Shown: positions 51,847-61,264 of the stretch, piece after piece
Layout of the letters: the number at the start of each line of letters is the position of its first letter
Numbering within the stretch: position 1 is the stretch's first letter
Origin: Cellvibrionaceae bacterium
GTDB taxonomy: Bacteria > Pseudomonadota > Gammaproteobacteria > Pseudomonadales > Cellvibrionaceae
Reading direction: 5' to 3'
Length of the DNA stretch: 64,000 nucleotides
NCBI GenBank assembly: GCA_025800365.1
Contig: JAOXRT010000146.1
Location: 1 to 64,000, forward strand
Made by a program: the position numbers and the translations under genes
Notes under the pieces: model-generated
Told to the model about the DNA's origin: nothing
What the model saw: only the letters and a program-made list of their open reading frames with translations
Databases searched by the model: none

Positions 51847-52875
51847 TTATTTACGCCCCTGAAAACTCTGATAGGCATCCGCCACATCCCTAATCAGCTG
51901 AGGCCCTTGATAAATAAAGCTGGAGTAGATCTGTAATAACTTCGCGCCCGCCTCTAACTTGGCGATAGCTGCCGCCGCTGAGTCAATACCACCAACTCCA
52001 ATAATAGGCGTATCATCGCCTAGCTCTTGGTAGAGTTTGGCGATGATCTCGGTGCTTTTATCTGTCAGTGGTGAGCCACTAAGACCGCCCGCTTCATCTC
52101 TAAAGGCACTGTTTTCAACGCCATCGCGGGTAATGGTGGTGTTAGTAGCAATCACCCCTTCCATTTCGGCACCCTTGATGGTTTCAGCCACTGAAACAAC
52201 CGCCTCGTCATCCATATCAGGCGCGATTTTTACCAAGATAGGTACCTTACGATCATGCTGCACACTGAGCTGTTGCTGGCTCTCTTTTAAGCCTTCCAAT
52301 AAACGCTTAAGGTTATCGCCAAACTGCAAGTCCCGTAAGCCTGGGGTATTAGGAGAAGAAATATTCACCGTAATGTAATCGGCTAGGCTATAGGCTTTTT
52401 CTAAACAAATACGGTAGTCTGAAAGAGCATCCTCTTCAGCAGTGTCTTTGTTTTTGCCAATATTGATTCCTAAAATACCGTCAAATTGACGCTTTTTAAC
52501 CTGCTCAACTAAGTAATCAACGCCCTTATTGTTAAAGCCCATTCGATTAATAATCGCGCTTTCTTCTTCTAGACGAAATAAACGTGGCTTAGGGTTACCC
52601 GCCTGCGGACGTGGGGTAATGGTTCCAATTTCCACAAAACCAAAGCCCAACTGACCAAGTGCATTGAAGTAATCACCATTTTTATCCAAACCCGCAGCTA
52701 AACCCACTGGATTAGGGAAAGTCATTCCAAATAGCTCAACGGGGTTATTCGCCGGAGCAGTCACAAACTTATTTAAGAGGTTTAATCGAGAGGCTGCACC
52801 TAGACAATCTAAACTGAGCTCATGGGAATACTCAGGGTCTAGAGCAAAGAGGCATTTACGCAATAATGAATACAT
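51847..52875 (-). CDS. pyrD: Dihydroorotate dehydrogenase (quinone), class 2
   Basis: PyrD is a membrane-bound flavoenzyme that oxidises dihydroorotate to orotate and passes electrons to quinone. The protein is 342 residues. The N-terminal extension (MYSLLRKCLFALDPEYSHEL) is the quinone-tunnel/membrane helix of class 2. FMN and catalytic parts are GLAAGLDKNGDYFNALGQLG, YITVNISSPNTPGLRDLQ with the catalytic Ser region, and the phosphate-binding IIGVGGIDSAAAA and LLQIYSSFIYQGP. It converges on rmf across the repeat array. Confidence 0.97.
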   Translation of the reverse strand: MYSLLRKCLFALDPEYSHELSLDCLGAASRLNLLNKFVTAPANNPVELFGMTFPNPVGLAAGLDKNGDYFNALGQLGFGFVEIGTITPRPQAGNPKPRLFRLEEESAIINRMGFNNKGVDYLVEQVKKRQFDGILGINIGKNKDTAEEDALSDYRICLEKAYSLADYITVNISSPNTPGLRDLQFGDNLKRLLEGLKESQQQLSVQHDRKVPILVKIAPDMDDEAVVSVAETIKGAEMEGVIATNTTITRDGVENSAFRDEAGGLSGSPLTDKSTEIIAKLYQELGDDTPIIGVGGIDSAAAAIAKLEAGAKLLQIYSSFIYQGPQLIRDVADAYQSFQGRK

Positions 52876-52976
52876 GTGGGCGTTCCTAAATCATATTGAC
52901 GCTATTTTAGCAGCCATAATAGATTCACGCAGCCCCTTCTAAAAGCCGCGACAAGGGAAAGCTTCGATCTACAACT

Positions 52977-53204
52977 TCAAACCAACCTATCGAAGCTCGC
53001 CAAACGATGATTTTGATCAAAGCCTATGCGGAAAGAACCCTGGATACCGTTATGCCCAACATAGGGCCGCAAGACATTAACAGGGAATCGCACCCGGCGG
53101 CCATCTCGACTGCGGGCATGCACATCCCGTATCGCAAAGCGATAGAGTTTTTGATATTCCTCTGCGGAGATAGAAAGATCCACAATCAGAAAATTCACAG
53201 CCAT
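52977..53204 (-). CDS. DUF2835 family protein
   Basis: A small protein of 75 residues from the ATG at 53204. It matches the DUF2835 pattern: VDLSISAEEYQKLYRFAIRD, then RSRDGRRVRFPVNVLRPYVG and HNGIQGSFRIGFDQNHRLAS. Its function is unknown; the family is found in gammaproteobacteria including Pseudomonas. It lies on the minus strand between NAD-GDH and pyrD, with gaps of about 100 bases on each side. Confidence 0.85.
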   Translation of the reverse strand: MAVNFLIVDLSISAEEYQKLYRFAIRDVHARSRDGRRVRFPVNVLRPYVGHNGIQGSFRIGFDQNHRLASFDRLV

Positions 53205-53330
53205 GGTGCTAAAAGGTTTGTAACAAAAGGAATATGACTTCAAACAATTGAGTTAGCTAAAAACCTAACAATAAAGCTCAAACCACAGAGACTTAGTACA
53301 CTGACTTAAGCCCCTGCGGTTTTACTCATA

Positions 53331-56300
53331 TTAAGCTTCTTCGATGTCGCACTTCAACAAAGTTTCACAGTGTTCACTGGCTTGCGCTAGATCCAATAAC
53401 TCACGTAGCGCAACAGAGAACATCGCAAAATCTGCTGAGCTGGTATTTTGAAGCTCACTGATCATGTCTTTCCAGCGATCAACCAATACTCGATGCTCTT
53501 CATCCCAAAGGCTAAGCACATCTTCCAAAGGCATATCTTCAGGGCTTAGACGAATAAAGGAAACCGCCAAGCTACGCATTTGCTGCTCCAAATCATCCAT
53601 AAATGATTCACGAGCCATGGCCTGCCAATAATTATCCGGCTTTACCTCTTGGATTCGACGCGCAACATCATGCAAACCTAAATGCTCGCCGAGCCGGAAA
53701 TAGACATCAGCAATCTGTGCGGCCGCTGCACCACTGGTGGATAATGCATCCACTAGATCCAAGCCAGAGTATAAATTGGCTCGAATCGCTGCATCACCCG
53801 CCAGGGCTTCCGGAACACCAGCGGCTTCCAGCTCAGAACGTCGCTCCTGCCATTCGCTCAATGCATCACCGCTCATCACCGTAGGCAAGGCCGTGATGAT
53901 ATCGCTAAAGTTGCCCGCAAATTCTTGTACTTCTTGCCCAGGGTTCAAACGGCTTCGGCGATGTCTTAGCAACCAGCGCGCGGCACGACGAACGCGGCGG
54001 TTCATATTGTCCAGCAACTCAAACTGCATATTGGCTGGAACCACAAAATCGAGCTCCGCTACCTGCTGACGGTAATCCTGCAAACCATAAATATCACGCG
54101 CAGCCACATAAGCCTTAGCCACCTGACCTGCATCAGATCCTGTTGCTTCCATTAAGCGATGGGTAAAGGTGATTCCCATATTATTGACCATATCATTGGC
54201 TACCTGGGTAGCAATGATCTCGCGGCGCAGACGGTGGTTATAGATTTGTTCTTTGAAATTTTCACGCAAAGTTTGCGGGAAGGCATTTTCAATCGCCGCT
54301 TCCATATATTCGTCTTCGGCAATATCAGAGTCGGCCAGCAACTCTTTTAAGGCAACCTTGACGTAAGAAATCAGCACCGAAAGCTCTGGACGAGTAAGCC
54401 CTTCGCCCTGCCCCTGGCGTTCTTGCAAGACATCTTCTGGCGGCAAGTTTTCTAGCTCACGTACCAATCGACCTTCGGATTCCAAGCGATTAATCAAACG
54501 GCGATACTCACCCATGCGAGAAATCGTTTGGTATTCGGCCAGGCTAATCGCCTGAGTTTGGCGATAATTATTACTCAATACCAAGTCCGAAACGGCATCG
54601 GTCATTTCGGCCAGCAATTGGTTTCGCTGCTTGCTGGTCATATCGCCATTCGAGACCAAATCATCCAGCAAAATCTTAATATTTACTTCGTGGTCAGAGC
54701 AGTCTACGCCGGCCGCATTATCAATAAAGTCGGTGTTACAGGCACCACCATTACGCGCATACTCCATACGCCCTAGCTGGGTTAAACCTAGGTTGCCACC
54801 TTCACCAAAGACCTTACAACGTAATTCACCACCATTCACTCGCAGGCCGTCATTTGCCTTATCACCCACTTCAGCATGGCTTTCGGCACTACCTTTAACA
54901 TAGGTACCAATGCCGCCATTCCAAATCAAATCAACGGGCGCTTTTAACAAAGCATTAATAAGATCGGTTGGTGTCATGTAACTTTCTTTAATATCGAAAG
55001 CCTTTTGCATCTGCGGCGTTATCTTGATGGACTTTGCGGAGCGATCAAATACACCACCACCTGCAGAGATCAGATCCTTTTCATAATCTGCCCAGCTAGA
55101 GCGCGGCAATTCAAATAATCGCTTGCGCTCAACAAAACTGGCCGCCACATCAGGAGTTGGATCGATAAAAATATGCAAGTGGTTAAACGCAGCCTGCAGA
55201 GCAATATGCTCCGATAGCAACATACCATTACCAAATACATCACCCGCCATATCACCAATGGCAATAACGTTAAAATCTTCTTTTTGGACATCAACGCCTT
55301 TTTCTTTAAAGTGACGCTGCACACTCACCCATGCGCCTTTAGCAGTAATCCCCATACCTTTATGGTCGTAGCCCTGGCTGCCACCAGATGCAAAGGCATC
55401 GCCCAGCCAATGGCCATAGCGAATCGAAATTTCGTTGGCGATATCAGAGAATGTGGCCGTACCTTTATCAGCAGCAACAACAAGGTAAGGATCATCTTCA
55501 TCCCTACGTACTACATTTTCCGGCGGCACAATATCGCCATCAACCAAATTATCAGTTACGTCCAGCAAACCTTGAATAAAGATTTTGTAACACTCAACGC
55601 CTTCGGCAAGAAACGCTTCGCGGCCACCCTCTGTAGGCGGACGTTTGGCCACAAAACCACCTTTAGCCCCAGCTGGTACAATAACTGAGTTTTTCACCTG
55701 CTGGGCTTTAACCAAGCCAAGTACTTCTGTGCGGTAGTCCTCTAAACGATCGGACCAACGCAGACCACCGCGAGCAACTTTACCACCGCGCAAATGGACA
55801 CCTTCTACACGAGGCGAGTAAACAAAAATCTCAAACATTGGGCGCGGCTCTGGAATATCAGCAATATCGCGCGGACTAAATTTGAAAGAGATATAGGATT
55901 TATGCTGATCACTCGCCTCTTCGCTTTGATAATAGTTGGTACGCAATGTACCTCGCATCAAATCCAAGTAGCGACGAATAACTCTATCTTCATTAAGATT
56001 GGCTACATCATCTAAAGATTCAAGAATGGCCGCCTCGATAAGTGAAGCATCTGCACGGTTATCTGGTTCAAAATACGCAGCAAACAATGACACTAATTGC
56101 TTAGCAATTGAGGTGTGGTTTGACAATGTATTAGCGATAAAGGTCTGGCTTGATGCAAAGCGGGTTTGCTTCATATAACGCGCATAAGCCCTTAAAATAG
56201 CCACTTCACGCCAGCTTAGGTTTGCACCAATAATCAATCGATTAAAGGCATCGCTTTCGGCTTCACCACTCCAAATTGCAGAGAACGCTTCCTGGAAGCG

Positions 56301-58199
56301 ATCGCGCACCACATTAAACTCCGCCTCTACTGGCAAGTCATAATGCAAATTAAAATCATGCAGATAAATTTCTTGGCCACTGCTGCGAGTTATTCGATAT
56401 GGGTGCTCCATAATGACTCGTAAGCCCATTCGCTCCAGCACCGGAATCGCATCGGAAAGCTCTAGCAACTCGTCCAAATGGAAAACTTTGAACCGCACAT
56501 CATTCTTGCCAGAACCAATGGGCTGATAAAAGCTCATGGCAATTTCACTGGCATCCTTCAATTTATTGAGGGTATCGATATCTTGTACGGCAGTGCGTGC
56601 ATCGTAGGCCGATTGATAAGCGGGCGAAAATGCCTGTTCAAATTCTTCGTAAAGCTGATGACCAACACCCTCGCCATAGTTGTCGCTTAATGAAGACAAT
56701 AGGTGATCGTCCCAAGAGCGAGCCAGCTCAGCAATACGCTCCTCAAGGCTGCGCTTGTCATAACTTAAAGGGGTAGCAGGATCTACTTTAAACACCATAT
56801 GCACACGAGCCAAAGTTGACTCAGAAAAATGCGTGGTAAATTCATACTCTATAGCACCAATCGCTTCAGAAATTACCTTCTGAATCGAATGACGTACGCG
56901 GGTACTGAACATATCCCTTGGCACATAAACGAGGCAGCTGACAAACTTGCCATAGGCATCCTGACGCATAAACAAGCGCACCATGCGACGCTCATTGATA
57001 TGCGCTACACCAGTCACGGTTTCGGATAAGTCAGCAATAGTGCTTTGGAACAATTCGTCGCGAGGCATTGATTCAATAACTAGATTGAACATACGGAAGC
57101 TATGGCTGCCTGGCAGCAGGCCAGAATTGTCAACAATCTCATCGATCTTCTGACGAATCAGAGGTATCTGGGTTGGGCTCTGGGTGTACACCTCAGAGGT
57201 AAACAAACCAATAAAGCGTGATTCACCACAGGCATGGCCATCTTCGTCGAAGCGCTTTACAACAACATAATCAGAATAAGCGTTGCGGTGTACACGAGAA
57301 CGCATGGATGATTTCGAAAATGAAATCAATTGAGCTGTCGTGTAAAAAGCTTGCATGCCAGGATTAAAGTCTTGCCAATCTAAGCTGGTATTTAACTTAC
57401 CGTGGCGGCGAAACAAACCTAAACGCTTACTTTTGTTCTCTTCTAAACGGCGTCCTTCCCCTTCACCGACGAGGTCGTACTCGGAATAACCCAGGAAGGT
57501 AAAGTGATTGTTTAGCCACGCCAAGAAATCGCTCGCTTCACGCAGACCTTCGTGATCATAATCACTATCGGCTTTTTTCAGTTCCTCAGTAACAAGATTT
57601 AACTGATCGGTCAGCGGCGAATAGTCACTAACGACGGTTTCGACATCGCCTAAAATATCTTCCAGACAATGCTGTAAATCTTGCAATGCGGAATCATCAA
57701 TAAGACGGTTCACTTCAAGGTAAACCAATGCTTCGCGCTGCTCATTTTGTGTTGGCTCACCGTGAGCTGCACGGAATGATTCGATATTGCCGGCAGCGTC
57801 GCGCTGCACAAAAGCGATGGTACTTTTCACAGAGTGAATAGCGATGTTACGACGATTCATTTCCATACGAATCGAATCCACCAAGAACGGCATGTCATTG
57901 TGCATGACCGAAACTATGGTGTGGGAGCTTAACCAACCGTCCTGCTCTAAGGTTGGGTTGTAAACCCGCACTTTGGCGCGCTTACTGGGCTTTTCCTGGA
58001 CAAAGTGCCAATTTGCGAAGCTGGCACCATAGACATCAGAAACCTTGCGTCCATTAAGCTCAGTCACTGGATATTGATCATAAAACAAGGCCACAAAGTC
58101 TATCAGTGCTTGCGCTTCCTCGCCTCGATGGTGGGCCATAATGGCCTGTGTCATCTGATCTATAAAACTCGCTTTATCGTGAATTGTTAATACACTCAT
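53331..58199 (-). CDS. gdhB: NAD-specific glutamate dehydrogenase, large (180-kDa) type
   Basis: A 1622-residue enzyme that deaminates glutamate to 2-oxoglutarate and ammonia with NAD+, usually catabolic. It belongs to the L-180 class with long regulatory N- and C-terminal regions around a central catalytic core. Visible core parts are GGKVARGGLRWSDRLEDYRT, VPAGAKGGFVAKRPP with the catalytic Lys segment (about 840), and the NAD-binding IGDMAGDVFGNGMLLSEH (about 978). P. aeruginosa GdhB is arginine-induced; I cannot see the control here. It is divergent from moxR, and its leader has a 9-bp hairpin. Confidence 0.97.
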   Translation of the reverse strand: MSVLTIHDKASFIDQMTQAIMAHHRGEEAQALIDFVALFYDQYPVTELNGRKVSDVYGASFANWHFVQEKPSKRAKVRVYNPTLEQDGWLSSHTIVSVMHNDMPFLVDSIRMEMNRRNIAIHSVKSTIAFVQRDAAGNIESFRAAHGEPTQNEQREALVYLEVNRLIDDSALQDLQHCLEDILGDVETVVSDYSPLTDQLNLVTEELKKADSDYDHEGLREASDFLAWLNNHFTFLGYSEYDLVGEGEGRRLEENKSKRLGLFRRHGKLNTSLDWQDFNPGMQAFYTTAQLISFSKSSMRSRVHRNAYSDYVVVKRFDEDGHACGESRFIGLFTSEVYTQSPTQIPLIRQKIDEIVDNSGLLPGSHSFRMFNLVIESMPRDELFQSTIADLSETVTGVAHINERRMVRLFMRQDAYGKFVSCLVYVPRDMFSTRVRHSIQKVISEAIGAIEYEFTTHFSESTLARVHMVFKVDPATPLSYDKRSLEERIAELARSWDDHLLSSLSDNYGEGVGHQLYEEFEQAFSPAYQSAYDARTAVQDIDTLNKLKDASEIAMSFYQPIGSGKNDVRFKVFHLDELLELSDAIPVLERMGLRVIMEHPYRITRSSGQEIYLHDFNLHYDLPVEAEFNVVRDRFQEAFSAIWSGEAESDAFNRLIIGANLSWREVAILRAYARYMKQTRFASSQTFIANTLSNHTSIAKQLVSLFAAYFEPDNRADASLIEAAILESLDDVANLNEDRVIRRYLDLMRGTLRTNYYQSEEASDQHKSYISFKFSPRDIADIPEPRPMFEIFVYSPRVEGVHLRGGKVARGGLRWSDRLEDYRTEVLGLVKAQQVKNSVIVPAGAKGGFVAKRPPTEGGREAFLAEGVECYKIFIQGLLDVTDNLVDGDIVPPENVVRRDEDDPYLVVAADKGTATFSDIANEISIRYGHWLGDAFASGGSQGYDHKGMGITAKGAWVSVQRHFKEKGVDVQKEDFNVIAIGDMAGDVFGNGMLLSEHIALQAAFNHLHIFIDPTPDVAASFVERKRLFELPRSSWADYEKDLISAGGGVFDRSAKSIKITPQMQKAFDIKESYMTPTDLINALLKAPVDLIWNGGIGTYVKGSAESHAEVGDKANDGLRVNGGELRCKVFGEGGNLGLTQLGRMEYARNGGACNTDFIDNAAGVDCSDHEVNIKILLDDLVSNGDMTSKQRNQLLAEMTDAVSDLVLSNNYRQTQAISLAEYQTISRMGEYRRLINRLESEGRLVRELENLPPEDVLQERQGQGEGLTRPELSVLISYVKVALKELLADSDIAEDEYMEAAIENAFPQTLRENFKEQIYNHRLRREIIATQVANDMVNNMGITFTHRLMEATGSDAGQVAKAYVAARDIYGLQDYRQQVAELDFVVPANMQFELLDNMNRRVRRAARWLLRHRRSRLNPGQEVQEFAGNFSDIITALPTVMSGDALSEWQERRSELEAAGVPEALAGDAAIRANLYSGLDLVDALSTSGAAAAQIADVYFRLGEHLGLHDVARRIQEVKPDNYWQAMARESFMDDLEQQMRSLAVSFIRLSPEDMPLEDVLSLWDEEHRVLVDRWKDMISELQNTSSADFAMFSVALRELLDLAQASEHCETLLKCDIEEA

Positions 58200-58750
58200 C
58201 AGTGGTGTCCGTCATCGCTGTTTTTATTGCCTTGTTGAACGACTCCAACAAGGCCAAGAGAATGATTTATACGCCAAGCTCTCTAGCCGATATCACTGGG
58301 CCTACAGTAATATCTGAGTGGCGATTAAAAAGGCGCAGCATACGCCTAATGAAGCCAAATTTTCTATCGAAATCCAGGCCCTAAGCAGGGAAATAATGTT
58401 AATTAAGTGTAAATATGAAATTTATCCTCTAAACGTATGAAATCAGAGGAGTTTATAGCTATTTATTCGCTCTTACCCTAGCAGGCTTAAGCATAGTTGA
58501 AAATGCCCAAATTTCCGCTTTTTTTGGATGCCATGTCCCATTAGCCCCCATGCTTATGAAAATGGCTATTCAGATGTTGGAACTTCACGCAAAAACCATG
58601 GGTCAATAGGCACTGGTGTTTATCGCTCTTGAAAAAGTGGCGTCTAGACACCATGTGAAGCTAGAGTATTGAAGATCTTTTTAATGGGTGATTTTTTCAT
58701 CAAACCTCTGATCAAAAACCGCCAACTAAACAGAAGATAAAGGCATTTTT
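58200..58750. other. Divergent gap NAD-GDH / moxR operon
   Basis: A non-coding region of 551 bases. It holds the GDH leader hairpin (58229-58254). A short open frame on the plus strand (58184-58384) is not gene-like. Promoters for both genes should be here, but I could not fix either. The part 58400-58740 shows nothing I can name. Confidence 0.5.
58229..58254 (-). repeat. 9-bp hairpin in the NAD-GDH leader
   Basis: GCCTTGTTG and CAACAAGGC flank an 8-base loop, 30 bases before the GDH ATG. There is no T tract, so an mRNA structure or operator is more likely than a terminator. Confidence 0.5.
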
Positions 58751-59710
58751 ATGATAGATAGCGCTAAACTGGCCGATTTAAGCCAATGGCTAAACGAGCA
58801 CATTATTGGCCAACCAGAGCTAAGTGAACGATTATTGATCGCCATTCTGGCCAACGGTCACCTTTTAGTCGAAGGCGCCCCAGGGCTAGCTAAAACAAAG
58901 GCCATTAAAACCCTGTCCGATGGCCTTGAAGGAGATTTTCAGCGCATTCAGTTTACCCCGGATTTATTGCCTTCCGATGTAACCGGCACCGATATCTATC
59001 GCCCTCAAAACGGCGAGTTCGAATTTAAGCCGGGCCCAATCTTCCACAACCTAGTGCTAGCCGATGAGATCAACCGCGCTCCCGCCAAGGTTCAATCAGC
59101 CTTACTGGAAGCCATGGCCGAGGGCCAGATCAGTGTTGGGGGTAAAACCTACCCGCTACCCGAGCTATTTTTGGTTATGGCGACTCAAAACCCTATTGAG
59201 CAAGAAGGTACCTACCCCCTACCTGAAGCGCAATTGGACCGCTTTTTAATGCATGTTGAGGTGGGCTACCCAGATACGGAAGCAGAAAAGCGTATTCTTC
59301 AGCTTACGCGCCAAGAAGATAGCAAGCTCCAACAAAACCCAATAGAGCCTGTGTCTCAACAGGATATTTTCGCCATGCGCCAGGCCTGCTTAGGATTGCA
59401 CATGGCCGATGCGGTAGAAGATTACATCGTGCAACTTACCGCGGCCACCCGCAACCCTGCCGCTTACGATCCACAGCTGGCCGACTGGATAGAGTTTGGG
59501 ATAAGTCCACGAGGAACCATTGCCCTAGATCGCTGCTCCCGCGCCCACGCATGGCTAAACGGCCAAGACTTTGTCAGCCCTCAAAATGTACAAGCCATTG
59601 CACACGATGTTATTCGCCATCGCTTGCTATTGAGTTTTGAAGCCGAGGCCAATGGCATAACTCCAAATCAGGTTATCGATCGTTTACTGCAATTGGTGCC
59701 GGTGGCGTAA
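58751..59710 (+). CDS. MoxR-family AAA+ ATPase
   Basis: A 319-residue MoxR ATPase; such proteins act as chaperones that insert metals or activate VWA-domain partners. Walker A reads GAPGLAKT (42-49) with Ala in place of the usual Gly, normal for MoxR. Other parts are FTPDLLPSDVTGTDIYRPQN, LVLADEINRAPAKVQSALLE and ATQNPIEQEGTYPLPEAQLD. A Shine-Dalgarno (AAAGG) precedes the ATG. It heads a tight operon with DUF58, DUF4381 and two VWA proteins, the Bat-type cluster also found next to gdhB in Pseudomonas. Confidence 0.93.
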   Translation: MIDSAKLADLSQWLNEHIIGQPELSERLLIAILANGHLLVEGAPGLAKTKAIKTLSDGLEGDFQRIQFTPDLLPSDVTGTDIYRPQNGEFEFKPGPIFHNLVLADEINRAPAKVQSALLEAMAEGQISVGGKTYPLPELFLVMATQNPIEQEGTYPLPEAQLDRFLMHVEVGYPDTEAEKRILQLTRQEDSKLQQNPIEPVSQQDIFAMRQACLGLHMADAVEDYIVQLTAATRNPAAYDPQLADWIEFGISPRGTIALDRCSRAHAWLNGQDFVSPQNVQAIAHDVIRHRLLLSFEAEANGITPNQVIDRLLQLVPVA

Positions 59711-59718
59711 CTGATCCA

Positions 59719-60657
59719 ATGACGAGCAAACAAGATCTGCAACTCGATGGTAGCCACAGCGATTTAGCCAGCCTATTGCAACTGCGGCACCCAGCCCAGG
59801 AGCTCAATATCTATAGTCGGCAGTACAGTCGCTCGGTTTTGCTTGGACAACAGCGAACCTCACAGCGCGGTCGCGGAATGGAGTTTGAAGAAGTCCGCCA
59901 ATACCAAGCGGGCGATGATGTGCGAACAATTGATTGGCGGGTAACGGCTCGCACACAGGTGCCACATACCAAACTGTTTCGTGAAGAACGTGAGCGCCCT
60001 GTACTATTGGTCTGTGATTTGCGCCCTAATATGTATTTTGGCAGTCAGGTACGCTTCAAATCAGTGCAGCTAGCCAACCTGGCCGCTCAGCTAGCCTGGG
60101 CCGCTATTCATCACAAGGATCGTGTTGGTGGCCTAGTGTTTAATGCTAAAACTCAACACGATATCCGCCCAGCCCGCAGCAAACACCGCGTGATGGAATT
60201 ACTGCACACACTTTGCGAAGAGCCCACACAAGATTTGCAGCAAGGCTCAATTAGTATCGCCGAAATTTTACTCGATAGTCGCCGCGTCGCTCGCCCTGGA
60301 AGTGCCGTATTTATTCTGAGTGACTTCCACGATTTTGATGATGCTGCTCACCATCAGCTGCATTGTTTGGCGCGCCATATTGATGTGAGCTGTATTAAAA
60401 TTAGTGACCCACTGGAAAGCCAGCTTAGTAAGCTTCACGGGCTGAGCATATCTGATGGCAAGCAACGTAGCCAACTTAGCAACGAGCAGGCTCTGCGTGA
60501 TTTCGAACAGCGACAAATTAATAGTGCGAAACTCTTGGAGCAAGCCTGTAAGAAGTCAGCCGTTGAATTATTACACTGCCAAACAAACAACAATCCCATT
60601 GCCTTTTTGAAAGAGCGTTTTTCACAAAAAATAAAGCGTCGGGGCAAAAATGGATAA
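59719..60657 (+). CDS. DUF58 domain protein
   Basis: A 312-residue cytosolic protein with the DUF58 signature GRGMEFEEVRQYQAGDDVRT followed by IDWRVTARTQVPHTKLFREE. The fold is related to VWA domains; VLLVCDLRPNMYFGSQV stands where a MIDAS motif would be but lacks a full DxSxS. DUF58 proteins nearly always sit beside MoxR and are taken to work with it. It starts 8 bases after moxR and overlaps the next gene by 8. Confidence 0.92.
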   Translation: MTSKQDLQLDGSHSDLASLLQLRHPAQELNIYSRQYSRSVLLGQQRTSQRGRGMEFEEVRQYQAGDDVRTIDWRVTARTQVPHTKLFREERERPVLLVCDLRPNMYFGSQVRFKSVQLANLAAQLAWAAIHHKDRVGGLVFNAKTQHDIRPARSKHRVMELLHTLCEEPTQDLQQGSISIAEILLDSRRVARPGSAVFILSDFHDFDDAAHHQLHCLARHIDVSCIKISDPLESQLSKLHGLSISDGKQRSQLSNEQALRDFEQRQINSAKLLEQACKKSAVELLHCQTNNNPIAFLKERFSQKIKRRGKNG

Positions 60658-61264
60658 GAGTTCTTTTTCTATGTTTGCCTATGTGCCTTACGTACCCAAG
60701 CTGCTTGTGCCTGCACTTTTTATTAACCCGCTCCTAACAAATTCAGTCGCGGCCCAAGCTTCACCAAGCGGCATTAACCCTGGTAGTGCGAACCCTTTGG
60801 CGGAGCTGCGTGACATTCACCTACCGGCAGAGCCCAGCTTAATTCCACCAGGATTATTCTGGCTTTCGCTTGTCGTAATTATTGCAGTTATTACGGCTGT
60901 GATCGTATTTCGTAAATACAAACAGTCTGCAAACTACCAGCACAAGCGACAGAACCAGTGGGCCATCAAAGAGTTCGACGCGATTCCGCAAGAGAACAAA
61001 CTGGAATTTATCCAGCAAGCCAATACTCTGTTAAAGCGTGTGGCGATGTTGCATTATGCCACTGAAAACCCAGCGGGTTTGAACCAACAGGAATGGCTGG
61101 CCTTTTTATCAAAACACTGCCCTGAAGTTGACCCACAGGCTTTTCAGCTATTATCAGAAGCGCCCTATTGGCCCGCGGACAAATTATCCAGCAGCAATAT
61201 ATCTCCGCTGCAACAAGCTTGTCGAACTTGGCTGTTACGCCACCAAGGAGATCGCCATGCTTGA
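60650..61264 (+). CDS. DUF4381 membrane protein
   Basis: A 204-residue protein with an N-terminal hydrophobic segment (a possible signal sequence ending near VAAQ) and one TM helix at about 67-86 (LFWLSLVVIIAVITAVIVF). The preceding LRDIHLPAEPSLIPPGLFWL is the DUF4381 hallmark. The soluble C-terminal part (residues 95-204) has WAIKEFDAIPQENKLEFIQQ and ends with QQACRTWLLRHQGDRHA. It overlaps DUF58 by 8 bases and BatA by 8, so translation is coupled. It probably links the MoxR pair to the membrane VWA proteins. Confidence 0.88.
   Translation: MDKSSFSMFAYVPYVPKLLVPALFINPLLTNSVAAQASPSGINPGSANPLAELRDIHLPAEPSLIPPGLFWLSLVVIIAVITAVIVFRKYKQSANYQHKRQNQWAIKEFDAIPQENKLEFIQQANTLLKRVAMLHYATENPAGLNQQEWLAFLSKHCPEVDPQAFQLLSEAPYWPADKLSSSNISPLQQACRTWLLRHQGDRHA

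Noticed and set aside
58184-58384. A 66-codon plus-strand frame at the start of NAD-GDH.
   Set aside because: It overlaps the GDH start region on the opposite strand, has no Shine-Dalgarno and no recognisable sequence.
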